From Takifugu bimaculatus (taxonomy: Eukaryota; Chordata; Actinopteri; Tetraodontiformes; Tetraodontidae), in the NCBI GenBank assembly GCA_004026145.2, contig CP034975.1, forward strand, positions 3,698,398-3,762,397: a stretch of DNA of 64,000 nt. The letters run 5' to 3'. Shown one piece after another: positions 11,301 to 19,222 of this stretch. How positions within the stretch are numbered: position 1 is the first letter of the stretch; each line of letters opens with the position of its first letter. A model generated the notes under the pieces. The model ran no database searches. It was given only the letters and a program-made list of their open reading frames with translations, and was not told where the DNA came from. A program made the position numbers and the translations under genes.

Positions 11301-12853
11301 ACCACAGGCCCCAACCTGGAGTGTGACAATTATGACCTAAGAAAAGAAGCTTTGGACGATACAGCAGACTCTTCAGACTCCTGTCCTCTCTTCAGCGGCC
11401 CCCCGAGAAAGAAAGTTTGCCGTTTCGGAGGATCTACTGGGGGCTTCATCGTCACCATCCAGCCAGGCATTAGTCCCTCAAAGTCTCCCACTGAGCTTAA
11501 CCAGAGCAGAGCCTCTGTGGGCACAGATGACAAGCAGGACGCCACACAGGAGGATGAGCGGGATGGGCAGTATTTTGAACCGGTGGTCCAAATGCCTGAT
11601 AAAGTGGACCTGGTGACTGGGGAGGAAGATGAAGAGGTTCTTTATTCTGAGCGAGTCAAACTATTTAGGTTTGATTCCATTGTCAATCGAAGGAAAGTGT
11701 GCGGTATGGGTATCCTGAAAATCCTAAAGAACACAACTAATGTAAGGTTCAGAGTTCTCATGAGAAGGGACTGGAGTCTGAAGGTGCGCGCCAACCATTG
11801 GATCACCACCACCATGAACCTGAAGCCCCTGGCAGGTTCAGACAGAGCCTGGATGTGGATGGCAAATGACTTTTCCAATGGAGACGCCGAGCCTGAACAG
11901 CTGGTTGCTGAGTTCAAAAGTCCAGAGGTGGCTGAGGAATTTAAGCTGAAGTTTGAAGAATGTCAAAAGCTTCTGTTGGACATCCCCCTCCAGACCCCCC
12001 ACAAGTCTATTGACTCAGGCAGAACAGCGCACCTCATTCAGAAAGCAGAAGAAATGAAGTCAGGTTTAAAAGACCTCAACTTCTTTTTAACAGATGACAA
12101 AACAAAAATCAAAGATGACGACAGTCAAGAAGACGTTGGTGCATCCATCAGTGCTCCAAGCCTTGTCAAGGCTCAAAGTGAAACCACAGGCCCCACCATG
12201 GAGTGGGACAATTATGACCTAAGAAAAGAAGCTTTGGACGATACAGCAGACTCTTCAATCTACGACTCTCCTCTCTTCAGCGGCCCCCCGAGAAAGAAAG
12301 TTTGCCGTTTCGGAGAATCTACTGGGAGCTTCAGTGTCACCTTCCAGCCAGGCATTACTCCCTCAAAGTCTCCCACTGAGCTTAACCAGAGCAGAGCCTC
12401 TGTGGGCACAGATGACAAGCAGGACGCCACACAGGAGGAGGAGCAGGATGGGCAGTATTTTGACCAGGTGGTCCAAATGCTTGATAAAGTGGACCTGGTG
12501 ACTGAGGAGGAAGATGAAGAGGTTCTTTATTCTGAGCGAGTCAGACTATTTAGGCTTGATTCCAAGGTCAGGCGAAGGAAAGTGTGCTACATGGGTATCC
12601 TGAAAATCCTAAAGAACCCAACTAATGGAAGGTTCAGAGTTCTCATGAGAAAGGACCAGGGTCTGAAAGTGTGCGCCAACCATTGGATCACCACCACCAC
12701 GAACCTGAAGCGCCAGGTAGGTTCAGACAGAGCCTGGAGGTGGAAGGCAAATGACTTTTCCAATGGAGTCGCCAAGCTTGAACAGCTGACTGCTTTCTTC
12801 ATAAATTCAGAGTTGGCTGAGGAATTTAAGCTGAAGTTTGAAGAATGTCAGAA
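2678..12853 (+). repeat. coding tandem array of RanBD+linker units
   Basis: Thirteen RanBD2-derived copies stand head to tail. The landmark CAG of the GQYFEP motif lies at 4,028, 5,378, 6,263, 7,148, 8,033, 8,919, 9,801, 10,686, 11,568 and 12,453, so spacings are 1350, 885, 885, 885, 886, 882, 885, 882 and 885. The 1,350-bp unit is 885 plus a 465-bp headless RanBD. Three-base differences come from linker variants (SSIYASP versus SSDSSP). Each full unit is about 135 residues of RanBD plus about 160 of linker. The parent gene has a single RanBD2-linker-RanBD3 arrangement at 29,618-30,930, so the array arose in the copy or was inherited from a longer ancestor. Confidence 0.9.
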
Positions 12854-12860
12854 GAAATGA
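8331..12860 (+). CDS. RanBD-array open frame, part 2
   Basis: This continues the array in the next frame after the extra base at 8,374. The few codons before that point are out-of-frame overlap. It carries the end of the copy begun at 8,033 and RanBD2-like copies starting near 8,919, 9,801, 10,686, 11,568 and 12,453, each followed by the same type of linker except the last. The copies here lack the Trp of the QWKERG signature (they read GRRKLRG, NRRKVCG or RRRKVCY). The frame ends at TGA 12,858-12,860, where a deletion joins the last RanBD to a fragment of the later linker. Disregarding the extra base, parts 1 and 2 form one open frame of roughly 3,800 codons. Whether it is translated cannot be seen from sequence. 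Confidence 0.55.
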   Translation: MTFPMETPSLNSWLLEFKSPEFAEEFMLTIEECQKLLLDIPLQTPYKLIDSGRTAHLIQKAEEMKSGLKDLNFFLTDDKTKITDDDSQEDVDASISAPSLVKAQSETTGPKLECDNYDLRKEALDDTADSSIYASPLSSSPQRKKVCHFGESTGGFSVTFQPGISPSKSPTELNQSRASVGTDDKQDTTQEEERDGQYFEPVVQMPDKVDLVTGEEDEEVLYSERVKLFRFDSSVGRRKLRGVGILKILKNPTNGCLRVLMRRDRGLKVCTNHWITTTMNLKRQAGSDRAWMWIANDFSDGDAKPEQLAAEFKSPELAEEFKLKFEECQKLLLDIPLQTPHKLIDSGRTAHLIQKAEEMKSGLKDLNFFLTDDKTKIKDDNSQEDVDASISAPSLVMAQGETTGPTLECHNYDLRKEALDDTADSSDSSPLSSSPQRKKVCRFRESTGGFSVTFQPGISPSKSPTELNQSRASVGTDDKQDATQEEERDGQYFDPVVQMLDKMDLVTGEEDEEVLYSERVKLFRFDSSVGRRKLRGVGILKILKNPTNGCLRVLMRRDRGLKVCTNHWITTTMNLKRQAGSDRAWMWIANDFSDGDAKPEQLAAEFKSPELAEEFKLKFEECQKLLLDIPLQTPQKLIDSGRTAHLIQKAEEMKSGLKDLNFFLTDDKTKITDDDSQEDVDASISAPSLVKAQSETTGPKLECDNYDLRKEALDDTADSSIYASPLSSSPQRKKVCHFGESTGGFSVTFQPGISPSKSPTELNQSRASVGTDDKQDTTQEEERDGQYFDRVVQMLDKMDLVTGEEDEEVLYSERVKLFRFDSSVGRRKLRGVGILKILKNPTNGCLRVLMRRDRGLKVCTNHWITTTMNLKPLAGSDRAWMWIANDFSDGDAEPEQLVAEFKSPELAEEFKLKFEECQKLLLDIPLQTPQKLIDSGSTAHLIQKAEEMKSGLKDLNYFLTDDKTKIKDDDSQEDVDASISAPSLVKAQGETTGPNLECDNYDLRKEALDDTADSSDSCPLFSGPPRKKVCRFGGSTGGFIVTIQPGISPSKSPTELNQSRASVGTDDKQDATQEDERDGQYFEPVVQMPDKVDLVTGEEDEEVLYSERVKLFRFDSIVNRRKVCGMGILKILKNTTNVRFRVLMRRDWSLKVRANHWITTTMNLKPLAGSDRAWMWMANDFSNGDAEPEQLVAEFKSPEVAEEFKLKFEECQKLLLDIPLQTPHKSIDSGRTAHLIQKAEEMKSGLKDLNFFLTDDKTKIKDDDSQEDVGASISAPSLVKAQSETTGPTMEWDNYDLRKEALDDTADSSIYDSPLFSGPPRKKVCRFGESTGSFSVTFQPGITPSKSPTELNQSRASVGTDDKQDATQEEEQDGQYFDQVVQMLDKVDLVTEEEDEEVLYSERVRLFRLDSKVRRRKVCYMGILKILKNPTNGRFRVLMRKDQGLKVCANHWITTTTNLKRQVGSDRAWRWKANDFSNGVAKLEQLTAFFINSELAEEFKLKFEECQKK

Positions 12861-13701
12861 AGTTGGGTTTAAAAGACCCGAGAAAAATGTTTTTAACCGG
12901 TGGTCCCTTTGCCCGACCTGGTGGAGATTTGGCCACAGGACCAAACTCTATCGCTGCGATAAGGAAGCAGCTCAGTGGAAGGAAAGAGGCATTGGAGACC
13001 TCAAGATCTTGCAGAATTATGAAACTAAACGCGTGAGATTGTTAATGAGGAGAGACCAGGTTCTGAAAATCTGTGCTAACCATTGGGTCACGTCAGCCAT
13101 GAAACTGGAACCAATGAAGGGTGCAGAAAAGGCTTGGGTCTGGAGCGCCATGGACTTTGCTGGAGTCGAAGAGGGAAAAATCGAGCAACTGGCTGTTAGA
13201 TTCAAGCTGCAGGAGACTGCAAACACCTTCAAACAGATATTTGAAGAGAGCAAGATTGCACAAGAAAATAAAGAACTTATGAGCCCGGTAGCAGCAAGGG
13301 TCACCACACAAGAAGGTGGGACCATACAGTCCACACCTACTGCAACACCTGTGTGTGGAAAAGAAGCCATTGCTGTTCTAGAGGAGACCACGAAAGAAAG
13401 TACAGAGCTTCCCTCTGAAAATACACTGTGTGCAGCTGTGTCTCCTGGTCCAGGCTCAAAGACTGTGGTTTCACCTCCCAAGTTTGTCTTTGGGACCGAT
13501 AGTCTTCATAGGTTTTTTGGTTCTCCTAAGCCTCAGTCTGACACCGAGACATCTGCATCTGTAGAGAAGACCAACGATTCTGGCCCACCTCCATCTGCAG
13601 CACCTGCATTCAAGATCCCAGAGAAAGGTAAAGCAAGTGCAAGCGCATGTTTCAGGTTTTGGCCGATTTCAATTAATATCACGACTGATTTTGCTCATTA
13701 A
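12861..13701 (+). pseudogene. RanBD3-like tail of the duplicate
   Basis: After a scrambled join, 12,935-13,627 is nearly identical to RANBP2 30,590-31,278: the C-terminal three quarters of RanBD3 (QWKERGIGDLKIL, CANHW), then the Ser/Thr-rich stretch. About 40 nt at the start of RanBD3, including the acidic TGEENEQ part, are deleted, so the domain lacks its first strands. The parental donor (AAAG|gtaaag) survives at 13,628. If it is not used, the frame runs on into former intron to a TAA at 13,699-13,701, with AATAAA copies near 13,885-13,898 as a possible poly(A) signal. No partner exon follows. Confidence 0.7.
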
Positions 13702-13808
13702 AATGCACTTTATTCCTCCAACATTGTTTTGGTATCTGAAATCATTTTCAGATTTTCTAGGCCTTCCCCAATTTACCTTCTGTGATATATTCTACATACA
13801 GTATATTT

Positions 13809-14529
13809 GATTTAATTTAGGAGTGAGATATTACCTTGTGAAACAATGCTGTAAACCTTTTTAAAAAAAAATCTGTATATATAAAATAAATAAATAAAAA
13901 TTTCCTCTTGCACAACACCCTTGTTTAAGTCTTCTGTGGTGAAAATTGATGGAACACAAATGGGATTAAGGATTTATTTCACTACCAGATCAGCTGCCAG
14001 TTGCAGAAGCCACTAAAAGCAGATAGGAGGAGGAAATTCCTCCCAGATGTACGCAATCACTTCCCCCTGCCAGTCATTTGACTCGTGATTCTGCATCGCG
14101 TTTCAGCACAGATTTAAAACTACAGCTGAACAAGAGTCGATTAATAGTTGGGAATTGTGCAACATGCCATGTAAATACTTGTTAACGCCCTAGTTTATCT
14201 GACAGACGGCATCAGTACATCAACCCAGGTGGGTGTTTCCTGCAGACCATTTGAACACCGCTGTCTCGGTTCAGCCTTCCCCAGTCAAAAGAATTTAACC
14301 ATAACTGTGTAATAAAATATTTAAGTGAAGGGCTGTAGTCTTTAGAATATCTTTCACACCTATATGTCTGATCTCCTCCAGACATTAAGAAGCCACGATG
14401 CCATTATTATCGTGGACTTCAGTCATTGCCACACTTTCGTCGCCTCTAATGGAAAAATATTTGGCCTGGAGCACCTGCGCAGCTGATGTATTGAAGTCAT
14501 ATTTTCGCAGTGGCAGTGAAACAGTTGTG
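13809..14529. other. unassigned AT-rich spacer
   Basis: Homology to the RANBP2 intron stops at about 13,808. The rest contains an A/T-rich run with overlapping AATAAA motifs at 13,883-13,900 and no gene I can support. It may include the terminal region of the DIRS-like element that follows, but I could not identify its inverted repeat. Confidence 0.4.
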
Positions 14530-17500
14530 ATTGTTTGATGAAAGGGTGCGTTCCCTTGGTACAACACATTTGTATGGTATATCACGCCCTCGCATGGTCT
14601 CCTCAGGAAGCCTCTATTCAGGCCTTTTAAGGCAAATGACCTGTGTTGATGTATATAAATTCCCATCGCCACGGTCGTTTGTCAGTTCTTACGCTCTTCA
14701 CCTCGCTAAGAAAACCTCCACGAGTCAGGCTAACTGGGTGTTCCTAGTTAGCTCTATCTCCGTTCTGGCTGCAGCCGACTCAAATTTAGCTGAACTGCCC
14801 CTGTTGGTGTTAGCCACCGGCTAACCACGGAGCACTAATTTTGAGTTTTGTCTTCATGCAAATTTCCGTATCGCTATGAGTTCAGAACCTGATCATGTGA
14901 GGAAGAAGTCTTCAGTTCGCCCGTGTCCTCAGGGGTGCAGCTCCTCCCTGCACAAAAAGATCTTCATGACGGTTGTCCCGTCTGCCTGGGGATTGTTCAT
15001 GTCGGGAGGGCATTGACGGAGCCAGTCTCATGTGCACATTGCCGCCTGCTCTGTGGTCCAGCCCTTGAGACGAGCTAAATTCGTGGAGAAAGTACTCGAT
15101 AAGGCAACTGTGGCTCAGCAGGACCCACTTCTTTCTTCATCGAAGGGACTAGCGTTGTCTATGTTTGCGCCACTGTGCCCGGCTATGGACAGTTTTTGGA
15201 ATTGGACGGAGCGGACTAGACCGGTCTGGTCAGTATTCCTCCCACGGAAGTGTCCTTAGCATCGTATCTGGCCCTGTCCTATAATCATGGTATCGGTGGC
15301 TCTGCCACACTCCCGTCGAAGCACTGCAGGTTCTCCGCTTCACAGCTGGAGAAAAATTACCGGTCACAGGCAATCACAGCTTGTGCTTTGAGCTCTGTCG
15401 CTATGCTCCAGACATACCAAACTATGTCTCTGGCAAAACTCGGGGAGAATATGCCTCCAGATAGTCCACTGGTCCCTCTGCTTAACGAAGTTAGGATCGC
15501 TACGGATCACATCCTTTGTGTGTCCCGCTGTGCCGCGCTCTCCTTGGGGAGAGGGATGGCTTCCACGGGTGTGGCACAGAGGCACCTGTGGTTAACTCTC
15601 TGACGTCCCAGAGAGGGACCGGGCAATCTATCTGGACAAACCTGTATCGGCTGGTGGCTTGTTTGGTCAGTCACTTGACGCCATCCAGACAAAGTTTGAG
15701 CTGAGGAATAAGAACGCTGAAGCTCTCAGCAGCATAATTCCCAGGTGCGATACCAAACCTAAATAGCCTGCTAACCTCCGCGGATCTGCGCTACCGCATC
15801 CTCCTAAAAGATCGGCACCCGCTGCGGGGTTGGAGCCTCAGCCAACAAAGAGTATGTCTGGTGGAAACCCATGTCACTCGGCTTGGAACAAGGGCCCAGC
15901 CTCCATAAAGGCTCACACCCGGACGGAAAAAGCCTCAGTCGTCCTGACTTAGGATTGACTCAGGAGGGACGTATGCAGCAGGGAGACACCGCTGCCCCTC
16001 GTCTGTTGCCACCGAAAAGGCCGCGCTTTCATTTTGTTCAGACAACGAGCCCTGAGAGGCGCTCCGTTTCCCCATACAGTCTCCCAAACACAGTGTTTCA
16101 GATCACACAAATGCCCCAATAAAGGTGCCCATTGTTTACTGTGTGAATGTTCCAAATGTGCAATTAAGTTCAATAAAGGTCCAATTATCTTCCCAAAAAA
16201 AATATGAATCACGAACATTGGGGTGGACTGGTAACGCCGCTTCCAACTCACCCACAGTACTGCAGGTCAGCCTGCTGGCCGGTCACCTCCCTCAGTGGCG
16301 CGCATATGCAGTCACACCTTGGATAGAGAGGACCGTTGCCACAGGCTACCGTTTACAGTTCAAAGGTCAGCCCCCTGGTTTCCGCAGTGTTGTATCTACA
16401 GTTGTGGGGAACGAGCCGGCAACAGTATTGAGGGAAGAAATAAACAACAAAGGAGCGATATGAGTTCCCGTTTTGGATGCGAACAGAGGCTGGTACAGCC
16501 GCTATTTCGTTGTTCCGAAGAAAGGGGGAGGACTCCGTCCTATTCTTGATCTTCGAGTGCTAAACAGATTCCTACGAACTTACAGATTAGAGATGGTAAC
16601 ACTAAGATGGCTGCTGAGCGCTAGGAGATTGGTTCACAACAATCGATCTCACAGACGCTTACTTTCACAGCGATACATCACAGGCCGTTTCTTGGTTCTG
16701 CCGTTCGGTCTGTTGCTTGCTCCCCGCACCTTCACCAAATGTGTCGAGCCAGCGTTGGCTCCGCTTCAAACACTTGTTCACATATTAGCCTATCTGGACG
16801 ATTGGGCTTTAGTTGCGAGCTCCGAGGAGCGAGCAGCTGCGCAGCTGTCATAAACACTGATGCACATCCGAGCACGGGGTTTTTTAGTAAATCTTCAGAA
16901 AAGTTCAATGATCCCCAGTAAACAGTTTTCCTTCCTCGGGTTGGAAATATGTTCCCTCTCAGGTCGGGCACGTCTGTCGGAGCACAGGGTGGCGGCGTTT
17001 CACCACTGTCTCAATTTTAGTTGGGACGCAGACTGCGTTTCCGAACGGTTTTACAGCAGACAGGCATGATGGTGTCAATGATCGCAGTGGTACCACTCGG
17101 GCTGTTAAAGATGTGAGCGTTTCAACGCTGGACAGTGTCTCACCAGCTTTGTGTACCACTTCACCTCCAGATGAAACTGGCAATAACGCCGTCTTGCATG
17201 ACGACTCTCCTCCCGTGGAGGGAACCCGGGCTGTTGCGTCTAGGATCTCCCATAGGTAGGGTGTCTTTTCGCAGAACCTGTCTCACTCTCTGTTGCTGTG
17301 GTATAATGCTTGGTTCCTGTCTCTCATAGCTACGCATGTTCCGGGTCACTTGAAACTGGGACCGGACCTTCTCTCCAGAGGCAGCCCTCTAGTGAGAGAA
17401 AGGAGGCTCCACCCGTCTGTCGTGGGACACATATGGAGCCGTTTTGGCAGGGCACAGGTGGATCTGTTTGCCTTCAGGACAAACACCAACTGCCCCTTGT

Positions 17501-17837
17501 TCTTTTCCATGACTGACCGCAGCCCACCCCTGGGGATGGATGCCTTAGCGCACCTATGGCTCCACACTCTGCTGTATGCATTGCCCCCAGTGGAAATCAT
17601 TTTGCCGGTGCTGGAGAGAGTACGCCAGCAGGGGCTCTCCCTGATCCTGGTGACCTCTTGCTGGCCAGCAAAATCATGGTATGCGGAGATAATTGGTTTA
17701 CTGGCATCCAGACCCTGGCAACTTGCTCTCCGCAGGGACCTCCTTCCCCAGGCAGGGGGGAAAGATTCTTCATCCATGACCGGAACTGTGGCGGCTGCAT
17801 GCCTACCTGTTGAAAGGTCCAACTTGTTAGCTACTGG
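14530..17837 (+). mobile_element. degenerate DIRS-like retrotransposon
   Basis: Broken frames in DIRS order are visible. A gag-like segment lies at 15,030-15,600 (helical, ending RHLWLTL, as in fish DIRS ORF1). A reverse transcriptase lies at about 16,473-16,970, with YFVVPKKGGGLRPILDLRVLN and the catalytic YLDDW near 16,791. A RNase H/methyltransferase-type stretch lies at about 17,293-17,760, with VPGHLKLGPDLLSRG and FGRAQVDLFA. Several frame changes and stops separate these parts, so the copy is dead. No tyrosine recombinase follows: the element breaks off near 17,837 against LIMS1 exon sequence. The left limit is approximate. DIRS elements insert through a tyrosine recombinase and make no target duplication, so none was expected. 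Confidence 0.8.
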
Positions 17838-18334
17838 TTGGACTGTTGGATTTGTTAAGAATGCTGGAAGGTCGGTGTGTAAAAGGCTTTGCATACACCT
17901 CTCTCCATGGGAGTGCCTCATCCACGTTGTTTTCTTCCCATCAGGCCGTGTCACAACAGGGAGAAAGCTCGGGGCCAAAGGTCACGCCATCATTGAGGAG
18001 CAGCCTCTGCTGTTCAAGAACGACCCCTACCACCCTGACCACTTCAACTGCAACAACTGCGGGTAAACACACGCACACACACAGATCACTCTCACTTACT
18101 GTACAATGATACGGTATATACCGCCCTCTACTGGACAACTGTAGGTCTAAACCCGAAATATTGTGTTAATGTCATAGAGGTTAATTCGAATCCTATAGAA
18201 TATTTTAAACTTGCGTGGATTTACATCTTGTGTATTTCAGAAAGGAGCTGACCTCTTATGCTCAAGAGCTAAAGAGGGAGCTCTACTATCTGCCCTGTCA
18301 TGACAAGATAAGCGTCGCCATCTGTGGGGCCTGA
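17838..18334 (+). pseudogene. lims1: LIMS1 (PINCH) exon remnants
   Basis: Three exon pieces of the LIM-only adaptor PINCH, in order. 17,838-17,867 encodes GFVKNAGR. 17,945-18,062 encodes PCHNREKARG, then after a frame break HAIIEEQPLLFKNDPYHPDHFNCNNCG. 18,241-18,334 encodes KELTSYAQELKRELYYLPCHDK and then stops. The acceptors (cag) and the donor after NNCG (gtaaac) are intact. Damage: the HLCR codons are missing at the start of the middle exon, about eight codons including GKYICQ are lost within it with a frameshift, and TGA replaces the Cys codon after ICGA at 18,332. Zn-binding Cys are therefore lost. The upstream LIM exons are absent and a DIRS relic abuts the first piece. LIMS1 stands next to RANBP2 in human, so this is probably a relic of that neighbourhood or of a duplicate. 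Confidence 0.85.
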
Positions 18335-19222
18335 CTCCAAAGACAAGAAGAAGAAAACATTGATCCCCATGTGTCTTTGATCCTCTTTTTCTCCTTTCTC
18401 CTCCTCTGCAATGTTTCCCCTTCGGTCAGTTTCCTTCTTGCTTTTCTTTCTGTTCTTTTTATTGCTTTTTACATCAGATGACATTGCACAATCAATGACT
18501 TAACATCTACATCCCTGCCTGACTCAGCAATCAGGATTAAGACTGTCTGGTCAGTTCTTCAAACAGGGTAAAGCCTTTATTTCCTCTGATAGCTCTGCAG
18601 TTGGTAGAACACACAGTTCTGTCTGGCTTTTATTGCTGGTAGAATTTAAAGGCATCACGGTAGGTGCAGACAAATCAGCTCAGGGCACATTTCAGCTGCA
18701 CTTGCTGGAAAAACTAAAATATCAGAAAATTAAAAGTGATAATTACATCTGCCCAGTGAAGTAATAAATACCTGAGTAATCAAAAAGAGAAAATGCCTTT
18801 TCCAACTGAAACTTTTAATTGTACACAATCTGTAACAAATAAAAACCAATTTTGAATTCAGGTCGTTGATAACATCGGGTTTTTCCAATTAATAAAATCA
18901 GTTACAACATCCTTGTGTTTGATTCGTCACTTTTTGATTTCTGAAATGGCTTTATTTACCGGTACATTATTTATTGAATTGTGATTACACAACGCGAAAC
19001 AACAACGTAGTAACGTTTCAGACCTGAAGGGGGCGCGATATAAAAATGACAACGAGTGCCGAAATCCTTATTTAAAAACGAAGAAGACGCTCTGGTTAGG
19101 TTGGCTCGGTCAACCAAGCTTCATACTACAGTGAGAGTTCAGGCGGTCCTTAATCTTTTCTCGGTACATGTAGTGGAGTTTGGCGTTTCTCGCACCATAG
19201 TTACACTGTATATTTGGAAAAC
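18335..19222. promoter_or_regulatory. RANBP2 upstream region
   Basis: There is no gene between the LIMS1 remnant and the RANBP2 start codon. The last 200 bases probably contain the RANBP2 promoter and 5'UTR, judged only by position. I see no clear TATA box. The remainder is AT-rich and unrecognised. Confidence 0.35.

Larger units (their letters stand above)
120..13808 (+). pseudogene. partial RANBP2 duplicate (RanBD-array copy)
   Basis: This segment matches 25,425-31,484 of the complete RANBP2 gene downstream, introns included, so it is a DNA-level duplication and not a retrocopy. Homology begins inside the intron before the exon at 354 and ends just after the giant exon. No TPR, SUMO-ligase, fourth RanBD or cyclophilin exon follows. 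Exon equivalents are 354-575, 656-739, 899-1040 and 1248-1342, with the same lengths as in the gene, then the giant exon from about 1,433 to 13,627. Outside the array, coding sequence differs from the gene by only about 1% (for example 2 changes in the 222-nt exon). Damage includes a TAG at 1280-1282, loss of the original giant-exon acceptor, deletion of four of the five zinc fingers, one extra base near 8,374 and a ragged join near 12,850-12,935. It may be a pseudogene or a rearranged young gene. The long open frames make the second possibility worth testing. Confidence 0.85.

Noticed and set aside
2797..12802. A recurring family of 70-130-codon antisense open frames across the array
   Set aside because: They are minus-strand shadows of the RanBD units, repeating with the same 885-bp period. 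They have no independent domain or splice context.
2678..12853. The regular repeat spacing as a CRISPR or satellite array
   Set aside because: Units are 885 bp, coding, in frame and homologous to RanBD2. This is a domain expansion.
14385..14824. Two overlapping open frames before the DIRS gag-like part
   Set aside because: No recognisable domain on either strand. Probably untranslated or terminal sequence of the element, or spacer.
15000..17760. The DIRS-like frames as an active element
   Set aside because: Frames are interrupted many times and the tyrosine recombinase is missing.
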